A stretch of 64,000 nt of DNA, taken from the NCBI GenBank assembly GCA_046351595.1, contig JAXLYE010000015.1:3614-67613 (forward strand). The letters run 5' to 3'. The translations under genes were made by a program, and so were the position numbers. The notes below the pieces were generated by a model. That model did not search any database, was not told the origin of the DNA, and worked only from the letters and a program-made list of their open reading frames with translations. Numbering within the stretch: the first letter of the stretch is position 1; every line of letters starts with the position of its first letter. Shown one piece after another: positions 46,627-56,390 of the stretch. The stretch comes from JAXLYE01 sp046351595. Its GTDB lineage: Bacteria; Myxococcota_A; Polyangia; Palsa-1104; JAEUJZ01.

Positions 46627-47085
46627 ATGGTCCGAGCGCTCTTCATCCTTATCGTCTTGTCGTGGTTCGGGTGTGCTGACCCTTCTTCCGATTCCGCCAA
46701 TTCTCTCGTGCCTTCCTGCACCACCGGCTGGTGCTGGGAGTACTCGGTGCCGCCCAAGATGGACTACCGGGCCATCCGCGGCACCGGGCACGACAACATC
46801 TGGATCGTCGGCGGACCGCAGTACAAGGTCATCCTGCAGTGGAACGGCGAGGTGTGGACCGTCCACAAACACTCCGCGCCGGGGAGCCTGAACGGAGTCT
46901 GGGGAAGTGACACCAAGAGCGCCTGGGCAGTCGGCGACGCCGGCACCCTCGTCGAGTGGGACGGCAGCACCTGGACGCCGCGCTCCCTCGGGGTCAGCGT
47001 CGATCTCTACGCCATCTGGGGGGCCAGCAGCACCGACGTGTGGATCGCCGGCGAGCACGGAACCATCCTGCGCAAGCGCCGCTGA
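46627..47085 (+). CDS. Small lipoprotein with WG/Ycf48-like repeats
   Basis: A 152-residue lipoprotein (LSWFGCADPSS, Cys at about 16) with about three repeats of the form W-x-VG-x-x-G-x-LVEWDG-x-x-W (for example AWAVGDAGTLVEWDGSTW). These are the same repeats as in the 14-copy protein at 47836-49734, which lies just beyond the GST gene on the other strand. It is probably a short beta-propeller fragment; three blades cannot close a propeller, so it may oligomerise or be a degenerate relic. AGGAGG lies about five bases upstream of the ATG. Confidence 0.65.
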   Translation: MVRALFILIVLSWFGCADPSSDSANSLVPSCTTGWCWEYSVPPKMDYRAIRGTGHDNIWIVGGPQYKVILQWNGEVWTVHKHSAPGSLNGVWGSDTKSAWAVGDAGTLVEWDGSTWTPRSLGVSVDLYAIWGASSTDVWIAGEHGTILRKRR

Positions 47086-47152
47086 TCCAAAACGAGTATG
47101 TGACCGGGCGGCGGCCTGACGGAGTGCCGCCCCCACGCAAAGGAGTCTCTCG

Positions 47153-47806
47153 ATGACCCTCACCATTACCGCCTTTGAACGCTCGCCCGATGGCGGCAAG
47201 GGACTGGCGCGGGATACGCGCGTTCGCTGGGCGCTCGAGGAAGTGGGCCAGCCCTACCAGGTCCGCCTGGTTCCGTTTCGTGCGATGAAGGAACCCGCGC
47301 ACCTGGCGCTGCACCCTTTCGGCCAGATCCCGACCTACGAGGAAGATGGCCTCGTGCTGTTCGAGACGGGGGCGATCGTATTTCACATCGCCGACCGATA
47401 CGCGGGCCTGCTTCCGGACGATGCCGATGCGCGGGCGCGCGCGATCACGTGGATGTTCGCCGCGCTCAACACGGTGGAGCCGCCGATCGTCGAGCTTGCG
47501 ACCGCACGTCTGTTCGAGCGCGACAAGCCCTGGTACGAGGAACGCCTGCCGATGCTCGAGGAGCGCGTCCGCGGCCGACTGGGTCAGCTGTCTGCTCGTC
47601 TGGGTGATGCCGACTGGCTCGATGGTGCGTTCAGCGCGGGCGACCTGCTGATGGTGTCGGTGCTGCTCCGGTCGAGATCCTCGGGCCTTCTGGACGAGTT
47701 TTCGAACCTGGCCGCCTACCTCGCCCGTGGTGAGGCGCGGCCCGCCTATCAGCGCGCGTTCGCCGCGCAGCTGGCCGTCAACACCGGACCATCCTCGTCG
47801 GGCTGA
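47153..47806 (+). CDS. Glutathione S-transferase family protein 1
   Basis: A 217-residue GST: N-terminal thioredoxin-like domain (RWALEEVGQPYQVRLVPF, HPFGQIPTYEEDGLVLFETGAI) and a helical C-domain (YEERLPMLEERVRGRLGQL). The E-T/S motif ETGAI of the glutathione site is kept. The catalytic Ser/Cys is uncertain. AAGGAG nine bases before the ATG. Set between two WG-repeat lipoproteins; no operon partner. Confidence 0.85.
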   Translation: MTLTITAFERSPDGGKGLARDTRVRWALEEVGQPYQVRLVPFRAMKEPAHLALHPFGQIPTYEEDGLVLFETGAIVFHIADRYAGLLPDDADARARAITWMFAALNTVEPPIVELATARLFERDKPWYEERLPMLEERVRGRLGQLSARLGDADWLDGAFSAGDLLMVSVLLRSRSSGLLDEFSNLAAYLARGEARPAYQRAFAAQLAVNTGPSSSG

Positions 47807-47835
47807 CGCGACGGCGGGCGCATCAGGCGGGGTCG

Positions 47836-49734
47836 CTACTGGCTCCTGTGCAGGATCGCGCCGTTGCTGCCGACCAGCCAGTGGTTGTTCGGCGCGAGGC
47901 CCCAGGCTCCCTTCAGGTCGCTGGTAATGAGGCCGCTGTTCTTCACGGTCCACGCGGTGCCGTCCCACCGGCGGATGCTGCCGTTGCTGAAGACGATGAT
48001 GTTGTTCGCATCGGCGCCCCAGATTCCCGCAAGGTCCGTACTCAGACCGGTCGACTGACCGCGGACCGAGGTGCCGTCCCACTTGAAGACCAGACCCGCG
48101 GTGGCGGCAAACCAGATGTTGCTGGCGTCGATCCCCCAGATGCCCCGGATGCTCGCTCCGTTCGTGAGCGGGACCGTCGCCCAGGCGGATCCGTTCCAGC
48201 GGAGGATGGTGCCGGTGTCACCGCCCGCCCAGACGTTGTTGGCGTCAAGACCCCAGACACCGTAGAGGGCGCTGGATGTGCCGCTCGACTGCGTCGTCCA
48301 GGTGGCGCCGTTCCACTTCACGACGGTTCCGCCGCTGCCCACGGCCCAGACGTTGCTGGAGTCACTCCCCCAGACGGCGCTCAGGTCCCGGGTCGTGGGG
48401 CTGGTCTGCGCAGACCACGCGGTGCCGTTCCACTTGAGGATGGTGCCGCCGGTGCCCACGGCCCACGCGTTGCTGGCGTCGCTGCCCCAGACTCCGTTCA
48501 GGGGATTCATGGTGCCGCTCGGCACCGCGGCCCAGCGGCTGCCGTCCCAGCGCACCGTGGTGCCGCGATCGCCGACGGCCCAGATGTTGTTGGCCGCGCT
48601 GCCCCAGATGCTGCGCAGCTCGCGCGCCGTGGCGATGTTCGGTGCGACCCAGGCAGTGCCGTTCCACTTCATGATGGCGCCCGCGCTGCCGACGGTCCAG
48701 ACGTTGTTCGCGTCGAGCCCCCAGACGGCAAACAGCGAAGGATCGACCGACGTCTGGACCGGCGCCCACGCGGTTCCGTTCCACTTCAAGGCCGTATTGA
48801 TCAGGCCGACCACCCAGACGTTGTTGGGATCACTGGCCCAGACTCCGTACAGCGGATACGGAGTGCCGCTCGCCTGCATGCTCCACGCGGCTCCGTTCCA
48901 CTTCAAGATGACCCCGGAGTCGCCGACGGCCCAGACGTTGTTGGCATCGAGCCCCCACACGCTGTTGAGCGACTGCGAGGTGCCGCTCGACTGCGCGGTC
49001 CAGGTGGTCCCGTCCCACTTGAGAATGGTGCCGGCGCTGCCGACGGCCCAGACGCTGTTGGCGTTGAGTCCCCAGACGCCGCTGAGCGTCTGCGTGGTGC
49101 CGCTGGTCTGCGCGGTCCAGGCCGTGCCGTTGCCCTTGAGGATGGTGCCCGTGGCGCCCACCGCCCAGATGTTGCCGGCGTCGCTGCCCCAGACGCTGTT
49201 GAGCCCCTGCGAGACGCCGCTGGTCTGCGCGGTCCACGCCGTCCCGTTCCACTTGCGGATGGTGCCGCCGGAGCCGACGACCCAGACGTTGTTGTCGTCC
49301 ACACCCCACAGGTCCGAGAGGCTACCTACGATGCCCGTGGACGGTCTCGTCCAGGTCATGCCGTCCCACCGCAGCAGGGTGCCGAAGATTCCGACGGCCC
49401 ACAGGCTGCTCGGTGAGCTGCCCCAGATGCTGCGCAGCTGCTCGCCCTGCGGCAGCGGGTTCTCCCAGCAGTAGGAGTCCACGCTGCACAGCTTCGTCGG
49501 ATCGGAGGCAGAGGAGCCCAGATCCGCGGCGGACATCGACAGATCGGCTGCAGACAGATCAAGGGCCGCCGCCATGTCCCCGGTCGGGTCGACGCAGCCG
49601 CCGCTGCTCGTGCCACACGTCGGGGCGGCGTCGCAGCGCGTCCCGTCCGAGCCGCAGCCGCTGCCGGGATCCGCGGGACAGCCCCAAAGGGCCAGCAAGG
49701 GGAGCACAAGACAGAGCCAGTTCCGAGCGTGCAT
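47836..49734 (-). CDS. Lipoprotein with about 14 WG/Ycf48-like beta-propeller repeats
   Basis: A 632-residue lipoprotein (LLALWGCPAD, Cys at about 19), a Cys-rich linker (about 20-95), then about 14 repeats of 38-40 residues, each with the pattern VWG-x-D-x-NNVWAVG-x-x-GTILKWNG-x-x-W. Fourteen units fit two seven-bladed propellers. The DNA repeats (about 120 bp) are highly similar, suggesting recent expansion or gene conversion. The ATG at 49734 precedes the signal peptide; the frame upstream is open but not protein-like. Likely a surface protein of unknown binding partner. Confidence 0.75.
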   Translation of the reverse strand: MHARNWLCLVLPLLALWGCPADPGSGCGSDGTRCDAAPTCGTSSGGCVDPTGDMAAALDLSAADLSMSAADLGSSASDPTKLCSVDSYCWENPLPQGEQLRSIWGSSPSSLWAVGIFGTLLRWDGMTWTRPSTGIVGSLSDLWGVDDNNVWVVGSGGTIRKWNGTAWTAQTSGVSQGLNSVWGSDAGNIWAVGATGTILKGNGTAWTAQTSGTTQTLSGVWGLNANSVWAVGSAGTILKWDGTTWTAQSSGTSQSLNSVWGLDANNVWAVGDSGVILKWNGAAWSMQASGTPYPLYGVWASDPNNVWVVGLINTALKWNGTAWAPVQTSVDPSLFAVWGLDANNVWTVGSAGAIMKWNGTAWVAPNIATARELRSIWGSAANNIWAVGDRGTTVRWDGSRWAAVPSGTMNPLNGVWGSDASNAWAVGTGGTILKWNGTAWSAQTSPTTRDLSAVWGSDSSNVWAVGSGGTVVKWNGATWTTQSSGTSSALYGVWGLDANNVWAGGDTGTILRWNGSAWATVPLTNGASIRGIWGIDASNIWFAATAGLVFKWDGTSVRGQSTGLSTDLAGIWGADANNIIVFSNGSIRRWDGTAWTVKNSGLITSDLKGAWGLAPNNHWLVGSNGAILHRSQ

Positions 49735-50046
49735 CGAACCTCCTGCGCAGCGATCGTGGTGTCGAGGGAAGGGCGCTGCGTGCCGCTCGGAATGCCAGAT
49801 CCGTACCAGTGCGGGCGGGGGCGTGGTCCTCTCGGCGGGGATCTGTTCGAGGGCCGGGAACAGCGCCCATGCGAGGCTTGCCGCCGCCCCAATCTCCGAG
49901 CGGAGTCGGACGTCGGAGCGCATCGGGCGGCGCGCAGCCGCGCACGGGCTGCAGCCGCCGCGGCCGGAGGAGCTTGGTCTGGCTTGTGGAAGCTCCGAGC
50001 CACCCGGCTGTCTAGCGGGCCGCGCTCGGAGAGGGACTGAGGCGGA
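49735..50046. other. Intergenic region without recognised feature
   Basis: This 312-bp gap lies between the WG-repeat lipoprotein start and the stop of the cytochrome gene, both on the minus strand. It is GC-rich and must hold the promoter of the lipoprotein gene; I see no strong consensus, hairpin or small gene. Confidence 0.5.
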
Positions 50047-52851
50047 TCAGGGCTTGGGCTTGATGTCGAACAGGATGCCGGGGATCTTGATGCCGGGTGC
50101 GCCCATGCGCAGCGTGCCGCTGAGCGCGGTGATCTGGCCGGCGGCCGCGGTCACGGTCCCGCTGGCATCGCCGGCGTCGGCGACTCCGCGCATCGGCAGC
50201 GGCAGCGCGAAGCCCTGCAGGTAGAACTTGTCGCCCGAGATCTGCAGCCACAAGGTCTGGGTCTGGGTCATCGACAGGTGCAGCCGCAGCGCCTGGCTGC
50301 CGTCGCGCGGGGTCAGCAGCTCGGCGTCAAACGGGAGATCGGTGCCCGGACCCGGGCCCATCGGCGGCAGGTGAACGGTCAGCACGAGCGACTGGGCCAG
50401 CTTCCCGGCCGCCGGCTTGGCCACGGTGAACGTGGTGCTGCGCTCGTAACCCAGGGTGCCGCCGCGACGGAACGGCAGCCCAGGCAGGACCCGGAAGCGG
50501 TAGGACTCGCCCGCGGTCAGCGGCTGCGCCGGCGCAAACTGCACCTGCCCCAGGGTGGCGGTCACGCTGCCGGCGACTCGCTGCCCGGCCGTGGTCTCCA
50601 GAAGGACGAACTCCGCGGCCAGCTGACTCGCCGACTTGCCGCTCTGGGAGTCGTCGATCTCCTCGGAGAAGCGGGCCCACGGCTGGACGTCGCTGCCCAC
50701 CGCCTGGTTGCTGTCGATGTCGGGCCAGATCGAAAGCGGCGCCGCGCCCTTGGGCGTGAGCTCGCCGAGGAACCGGATCAGATCCTGGCGCTCGGCCGCG
50801 GTCACCTGCGACTTGGTATAGGCGAGCGCGACATCCACCGCCTGAGCCAGGCCCCGCGCCTGGCCATTGACCATGTAGACGCCGTGCCGGTAGACACCGA
50901 GCAGGCTCGGTACGTCGGCGGGCTCGCCGGACTTGCCCGTCGCGATGAGGCTGCGGCTGGTGTACAGCCCCGGCGTGTGGCAGCCGCCGCACGACAGCTT
51001 CTGCTCGAACAGCTTCTGACCGCGCAGCGCGGCGTCGGAGTAGCTGCCGTCGGGCAGGGTGTCGGCGTTGGCGCGCGGGGCGCCGATCAGCGAGGCGAGG
51101 AAGGCGGCCAGCCCCTCGGCCTCCTGCTGGGTCGGCGGCCGACCGACGATCGAAGAGGGTCCCTGGATGCCGAAGTTGGCCGTGTTGCTGACGTACGCGC
51201 CCCACTCGATGGGCGTGGTGGCGTCCAGGAGCTGCAGCGGCCGCACGTTGTGATAGACCCTGGGCCCGAAGTTCCACACCATGCCGTCGTTCTGCGTCTC
51301 GACGTGGCAGCTGACGCAGGCGTGGTTGCGGGCGTAGGCGGCGCCCGGCCGGCTGAACACCTCCTCGCCCAGCGCGACGGCGGCTGGCCGCGGATCGTCG
51401 GCGAGACCGAGGGTCTGGACCGCCTTGCCGGTGGCGTCGATGATCACGGTCTGCAGCGACCGGAAGCAGTGCACGGCCACGGTCCCGGCGTCATCGAGCA
51501 CGACGATCTGGCGGGGCCCCGCGCCGACCGGGACGCGGGCTCGCTCGGCGAGGGTCGAGCGATCGAGCACCACGACCTGGTTCGAGCTCTCGGCGCTGAC
51601 CCAGACCGTGTCTTTGCCCACCGCGATCCCGGCCGGGTTGACGAAGGGGTTGTCCTTGGCCGACGGCTGCCTGGTCAGATCAGCGGTCGTCGTGACCTGG
51701 CCGTAGGTCGCGCTGCGGGCGTCGACGTCGACGGCCGAGACCAGGTGGACGAAGGGCTTGGCCATGGGGTCGGTCTGGGCGCTCACGGTATCGCCGTCAG
51801 TGGCGGCGACGTACAGCCGCGTCCCGTCGGGCGCCAGCGCGAGCGCGCGCAGGTCGGCGGCCACGGTCAGGATGGTCTTCTCGACCGCCAGCGTGGAGGT
51901 ATTCACCACCCACAGATCCTGGTCCTGGCTGGGGTCGCGCATCTTGCCCGGCCCGTTCTGCAGGTTGCCGGAGCGATAGGACGCCACGAAAAGGCGGCTG
52001 CCATCGGCGGACAGCGCCAGCGCGCGCGGATCGAAGCCGACCGGGACGCGCTTGACCACGCTGCGCGCCTTCAGATCCACCACCGCGATCTCACCGGCGG
52101 TCGGCAGCGAGACGTACAGCCGCGCCCCGTCGGGGGCCATCGCCAGCCCGGTCGGCTCGTCGCCGACCCACAGCGCGTCCTCCTGGACGCCGCGAGCGCG
52201 ATCGATGAAGCCGATGGTGTCACTGCCGCGGTTGGCGACCACCGCGTAGGCGTCGCCGGGATGATAGGCAACCGCGGCCGGCCACGAGCCGACGGTGATC
52301 TCGTCGCGCTTCTGCCACTTCTGCTGAGCGTCCTGGCGCAGCCGGGTGACGGTATAGGACTGCCCGTTGGCGGTCCACAGCTCGTCGCCGACGCGCGCCA
52401 TTCCGTAGAGCGGCGTCAGGTAGTGGTTGCGGAATCGCTCCGCCGGCGCTCGCCGTACCGCCTGCAAGCTGGTCTCGGTTCCGGCAACGCCGCGCAGGCG
52501 CAGGACGTAGCTGCCCTCGACGTCCGGGGTGAACCGCGGGTACGCCGCGCCGCGGTTCCACACCACGTTCTTGCTGCCCGCCGGGGCGCTCAGGACCTCC
52601 CAGGTCGGCTCGGCCGGGCAGCCCGGTCCCGCGACCAGCTGCGGCAGATAGAACGTCTCGCCGAGGGTGTGCGAGCGCGGGTTCTGCAGCGGCAGCGGCT
52701 TGCCCAGACAGCTCGGCGACTCGCCGGCCCCCAGGTCGGCTGGGTCGGCTGGGTCGGGAGGATCCCCGGCGACGCCATCATCCATCCGGCACGCCGCGGC
52801 AAACGACAGAGCGAGGGCCGCAGAGACAACTCGAGCAACGGCTGTGTTCAT
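50047..52851 (-). CDS. Di-heme cytochrome c peroxidase-like protein with beta-propeller
   Basis: A 934-residue exported lipoprotein-like protein (LSFAAACRM, Cys at about 21). About residues 30-130 form an Ig-like domain, 140-480 a seven-bladed YncE/lactonase-type propeller (LYVSLPTAGEIAVVDL, LFVASYRSGN), 490-740 a MauG/CCP-like di-heme domain with CVSCH and CGGCH, and 750-934 further beta domains. Similar proteins oxidise surface ligands or act as electron-transfer proteins outside the inner membrane. No maturation genes are close. Confidence 0.75.
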   Translation of the reverse strand: MNTAVARVVSAALALSFAAACRMDDGVAGDPPDPADPADLGAGESPSCLGKPLPLQNPRSHTLGETFYLPQLVAGPGCPAEPTWEVLSAPAGSKNVVWNRGAAYPRFTPDVEGSYVLRLRGVAGTETSLQAVRRAPAERFRNHYLTPLYGMARVGDELWTANGQSYTVTRLRQDAQQKWQKRDEITVGSWPAAVAYHPGDAYAVVANRGSDTIGFIDRARGVQEDALWVGDEPTGLAMAPDGARLYVSLPTAGEIAVVDLKARSVVKRVPVGFDPRALALSADGSRLFVASYRSGNLQNGPGKMRDPSQDQDLWVVNTSTLAVEKTILTVAADLRALALAPDGTRLYVAATDGDTVSAQTDPMAKPFVHLVSAVDVDARSATYGQVTTTADLTRQPSAKDNPFVNPAGIAVGKDTVWVSAESSNQVVVLDRSTLAERARVPVGAGPRQIVVLDDAGTVAVHCFRSLQTVIIDATGKAVQTLGLADDPRPAAVALGEEVFSRPGAAYARNHACVSCHVETQNDGMVWNFGPRVYHNVRPLQLLDATTPIEWGAYVSNTANFGIQGPSSIVGRPPTQQEAEGLAAFLASLIGAPRANADTLPDGSYSDAALRGQKLFEQKLSCGGCHTPGLYTSRSLIATGKSGEPADVPSLLGVYRHGVYMVNGQARGLAQAVDVALAYTKSQVTAAERQDLIRFLGELTPKGAAPLSIWPDIDSNQAVGSDVQPWARFSEEIDDSQSGKSASQLAAEFVLLETTAGQRVAGSVTATLGQVQFAPAQPLTAGESYRFRVLPGLPFRRGGTLGYERSTTFTVAKPAAGKLAQSLVLTVHLPPMGPGPGTDLPFDAELLTPRDGSQALRLHLSMTQTQTLWLQISGDKFYLQGFALPLPMRGVADAGDASGTVTAAAGQITALSGTLRMGAPGIKIPGILFDIKPKP

Positions 52852-53179
52852 CTAGGTTCCCATTCGTTGGGGGTTTCCGGTTGGATTCCGCAAGCGGGCA
52901 TGGTGTTACAGCACTCTTTCCGCAGAAGCGAGCGGGTCCTTCTCACCGGCCACCGCCAGCACCGGGAGCGTGCTCCGCGTCTCGAGCTCCGGCAGCCCGT
53001 GCTGCGCCGCGCGTACTGCTGCGCCAGTGGCGCGACCCGGTCGCCGCCCGCCGCGGTCCTGCGCGGATCCTTGCGGCCGTACCTGTCCCATCCTCCGAGA
53101 GCGCCGCAGCGACGGCAGCCGCGGACGTTGGAACAACCGCTCTCTCGGAAGGCTGTCGCCCGTCTCGACCACACGCGGC
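52852..53179. other. Divergent intergenic region
   Basis: This 328-bp gap separates the cytochrome gene (minus) and the kinase gene (plus). It is GC-rich; ORFs over it are antisense extensions only. Promoters for both genes must lie here, but none stands out. Confidence 0.4.
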
Positions 53180-54907
53180 ATGATCTGCGGGAACTGCCAC
53201 ACCATCTATCCTCCCGACGAAGGCAGCTTCTGCGCCCGGGACGGCGGCCAGCTCACGCCGTCGGACCGCATCTTCGCCGGCAAGTACGTGCTCGAGGAGC
53301 GCCTCGGCTTCGGCCAGATGGGCGACGTCTACCGCGCCACCCAGAGCGGCGTCGGGCGCAAGGTCGCGCTGAAGATCCTGCGGGCCGATCAGGCGGACAA
53401 CACCGAGATGGTCAAGCGCTTCGAGCGCGAGGCGCAGATCGCCAGCTCCATCGATCACCCCAACGCCGTCACCATCTACGAGAGCGGCCGCAGCGCCGAG
53501 GGCCAGGCCTACATCGCGATGGAGTACCTGGTCGGCGAGACGCTGGGCCGGCTGATGGAGCGCGAGTGCCCGCTCGGCCTGCCGCGCGCGCTGGATCTGC
53601 TCCTGCCCGTCGTACGCGCCGTCGCTGCCGCGCACTCGCGCAGCATCGTGCACCGCGACATCAAGCCGGACAACATCTTCATCGCGCGCAAGCAGCTCGA
53701 CACGGCGGTCGACGAGGTCGTCAAGGTCCTCGACTTCGGCATCGCGCGCGTCCTCGGCACCGGAGTGCGCCTGACGGCGACGCACTCGAAGCTCGGCACG
53801 CCGCAGTACATGTCGCCCGAGCAGCTGCAGGGCGAGGAGGCGTCGCCGCAGTCCGACGTGTTCGCGCTGGCGCTGCTCCTGACCGAGATGCTGACCGGCC
53901 GGCTGCCCTGGGGCGAGACCAGCCGCTCGTCGCTGACCTCGATGATGGCGCGCGTGGTCAGCCCGCCGCGCAAGCTGCACCAGCTGCGCCCCAACATCGA
54001 GTGCCCGAGCGAGCTGCAGGACCTGCTCGACCTGATGCTGGCGCAGCAGCCGTCGCGCCGCCCCGCCGACGCTGGCGTGGTGCTGCGCCGGCTCCTGCAG
54101 ATCCAGGCCGGGCTGACGCAGCGGGTCACGCCGATCTCGGTCTCGGCGCAGACCCCGCTCACGCCGCTGCCCGACGCCCTTATGAGCATGAGCCCGACGA
54201 TCTCGGGCATCGTCGGCTCGAGCTCGGTGCAGAACCTGATCAACCCGAGCTACCAGCACCTGCCCGGCGTGCAGACGCCGCAGCCCGGCTCGGTGCCGCT
54301 GGTCGCGACCTCCAGCGGCATCGTGAACTTCGCGCCGGGTCAGCACGCCGCCCCCGTGGTGCTGAGCAGCACGCCGCCCGAGGGCGCGCAGCCGCTGCAG
54401 CCGCTCTTGCCGATGCTGCCGCTCAGCGCGTCGGCGACGACGCTGCCGCCGCGCCGCCCGATCAGCGACTCGACCGTCGTGCGCGATCCGCGGCTCACGC
54501 GCCGGCTGCCGCGCCCGCGACCGCGCTGGCTGGTGCCGCTCGGTGTCATGCTGGCGGCGATGGCGCTGACCGCGAGCTGGCTGTTCCTCGGCGGCACGCG
54601 CGGCGGCTTCACGGGCGCGGGCGTCACCGGGCCGAGCGTCGCGGGCCTCTCGCCGAGCGGCGCGCAGCGGCCGGCCCTCCCGAGGCTGCTGCTGCACGAT
54701 CCGACGCCGACGGACGAGCCGCCGCCCGCCGGCTTCAGCGCGCCGCCGCCCCAGGCCCTGCCGACGGCGCCGCCCGAGCCGCCCGAGCCGCGCCGCCGCC
54801 ACCGCCGCCACCGCAGCGACGAGCCGACCGAGGGCGAGCCGACCGGGCGGCGCCACCACCGTAGCCGCCGCGACCGCGCGGCCCAGGCCCTTCCCGACAA
54901 GCCGTGA
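53180..54907 (+). CDS. Zinc-ribbon Ser/Thr protein kinase, membrane-anchored
   Basis: A 575-residue kinase. Residues 1-25 have a zinc-ribbon-like motif (CGNCHTIYPPDEGSFC). The kinase domain spans about 35-310: glycine loop LGFGQMGDVY, Lys in VALKIL, HRDIKPDN, DFGIARVLG and GTPQYMSPEQ, all intact. A Pro/Ser linker follows, then one TM segment (WLVPLGVMLAAMALTASWLF, about 450-470) and a basic Pro-rich tail (about 100 residues). Zinc-ribbon kinases of this layout are frequent in Myxococcota. Signal and targets unknown. Confidence 0.88.
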   Translation: MICGNCHTIYPPDEGSFCARDGGQLTPSDRIFAGKYVLEERLGFGQMGDVYRATQSGVGRKVALKILRADQADNTEMVKRFEREAQIASSIDHPNAVTIYESGRSAEGQAYIAMEYLVGETLGRLMERECPLGLPRALDLLLPVVRAVAAAHSRSIVHRDIKPDNIFIARKQLDTAVDEVVKVLDFGIARVLGTGVRLTATHSKLGTPQYMSPEQLQGEEASPQSDVFALALLLTEMLTGRLPWGETSRSSLTSMMARVVSPPRKLHQLRPNIECPSELQDLLDLMLAQQPSRRPADAGVVLRRLLQIQAGLTQRVTPISVSAQTPLTPLPDALMSMSPTISGIVGSSSVQNLINPSYQHLPGVQTPQPGSVPLVATSSGIVNFAPGQHAAPVVLSSTPPEGAQPLQPLLPMLPLSASATTLPPRRPISDSTVVRDPRLTRRLPRPRPRWLVPLGVMLAAMALTASWLFLGGTRGGFTGAGVTGPSVAGLSPSGAQRPALPRLLLHDPTPTDEPPPAGFSAPPPQALPTAPPEPPEPRRRHRRHRSDEPTEGEPTGRRHHRSRRDRAAQALPDKP

Positions 54908-55046
54908 GCCGGACCGTGCGGCCGCACGGACAGAGCCGAATCGGGCCCGATCCCCCCGCGGCCGCCGCGGCGCAGATGTCCAGGCGCAGCGGGCGCTTGG
55001 GCGACCCACGTGACACCGCCCTCCTTTCACGATAGGAACAGCGCCC

Positions 55047-56390
55047 ATGTCTCTGCAGTCGGCTCTGCGCTCCGCGGCCAAGCTCGGGCGCTCTTATTAC
55101 CTGCTGTTCACGGCCGGCGTGCTCGCGGACCTCGGCGGCTTCACGACGGGCACGGCGCTGACGCTGCACGTCTACCGGCTGACCAACCAGAACGCGGCGT
55201 ACCTGGGCCTGATGGCCATGGCGTCGCTCTTGCCGATGCTGCTGGCGGCGCCGATCGGCGGCGTCTGGGCCGAGCGCCGCGACCGCCGTCTCGTGCTGAT
55301 CACCTGCAACCTGATCCGCGTCCCGCTGGTCCTTTTGATGATGACGACCCAGCGCGTCGAGCTGCTCCTGGCGCTGCAGACGCTGGTGTCGGTGACGACG
55401 GCGCTGTTCATGCCGTCGCGGCAGTCGCTGATCCCGGTGCTGGTGCGGCCCGAGCAGCTGCCGCTGGCCAACGCCTTCTCGGGCGGCGTCCTGTCCGTGG
55501 TGCACACGCTCGGGCCGACGATCGGCGCCGTGCTCTACGCGCGCGGCGGCGGCCTGGGCCTGGCCGTCAGCTTCGAGGCGCTCTTGTTCCTGCTCTCGGT
55601 CGGTCTGCTGCTCGGCCTGCGCATCCCGCGCGGCACCAACCCGGACGACCGCGGCGAGGGCTACAGCCTCGGCAAGGACATCGTGAACGGCCTGCGCTAC
55701 GTGCTCGGCGAGCCCGACCTGCGGCAGCTGTTCACCATCCTGCTCGTCTCGGGCACGGCGATCGGCCTCTTGGTGCCCCTCCTGCGACCGTTCACCGACC
55801 AGGTGCTGCACCTCGACGACCGCGGCTATGCGTGGCTCATGACCTCGTTCGGCATCGGCGGCATGCTCGGCCCGGTGGTCGGCTACTTCGTCGGGCGCGT
55901 GCTCGGGCTGGGGCTGACGCTGACCCTGTGCTTCGTGCTCGAGTCGTCGCTGTTCATCGTCTGGACCCAGGTCCACTCGCCGCTCGTCTCGGGGGCGCTG
56001 CTGGTCTTCTGGGGCATTGAGGTCTTCGCGCTGGTGCCGGCGTACATGAGCTACGTGCACCTGTACGCGCGCCCCGAGTACCTGGGCCGCACCTTCGCGC
56101 TGTTCGATCAGTCGATGTACGCGCCCGGGATCCTGGCGGCCGGCGTCATCGCGCTGCTCGGCAGCAAGGTGCCGGCGCAGCGCATCCTGCTGTGCGCGGG
56201 GCTCGGCTACCTGACGATGGTCGCGCTCACGTTTTTTACGGCCGGCGCCCGCCTGCTGCGCGCGCGCTCGGGTCGCGAGCGGATGCACGCCGAGGCGCCG
56301 CCGCCCGTCGCTCCGGGCTCGGCGCCTGGGCCGGCTCCGGAGCCGGCTCTGAAGGTCGATCAGCCGCCTGGGCCGGAGACGGCGGGCTAG
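55047..56390 (+). CDS. MFS exporter (MFS_3/EntS-like)
   Basis: A 447-residue major facilitator with about 12 TM helices. The N-terminal half has AAPIGGVWAERRDRRLVL, the conserved loop 2-3 motif of MFS_3 members, and LFMPSRQSLIPVLVRPEQLPLANAFS-type loop 4-5 residues. The C-terminal tail is Pro/Ala-rich and its DNA overlaps the convergent AraC gene by 155 bp. The family includes enterobactin and macrolide exporters. The substrate is unknown; the adjacent AraC-type regulator may control it. Confidence 0.82.
   Translation: MSLQSALRSAAKLGRSYYLLFTAGVLADLGGFTTGTALTLHVYRLTNQNAAYLGLMAMASLLPMLLAAPIGGVWAERRDRRLVLITCNLIRVPLVLLMMTTQRVELLLALQTLVSVTTALFMPSRQSLIPVLVRPEQLPLANAFSGGVLSVVHTLGPTIGAVLYARGGGLGLAVSFEALLFLLSVGLLLGLRIPRGTNPDDRGEGYSLGKDIVNGLRYVLGEPDLRQLFTILLVSGTAIGLLVPLLRPFTDQVLHLDDRGYAWLMTSFGIGGMLGPVVGYFVGRVLGLGLTLTLCFVLESSLFIVWTQVHSPLVSGALLVFWGIEVFALVPAYMSYVHLYARPEYLGRTFALFDQSMYAPGILAAGVIALLGSKVPAQRILLCAGLGYLTMVALTFFTAGARLLRARSGRERMHAEAPPPVAPGSAPGPAPEPALKVDQPPGPETAG

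Noticed and set aside
50278..54864. A very long plus-strand open frame
   Set aside because: It is antisense to the cytochrome gene and then out of frame with the kinase gene. The translation is Arg/Ala/Gly-rich low complexity, the usual product of GC-rich antisense frames.
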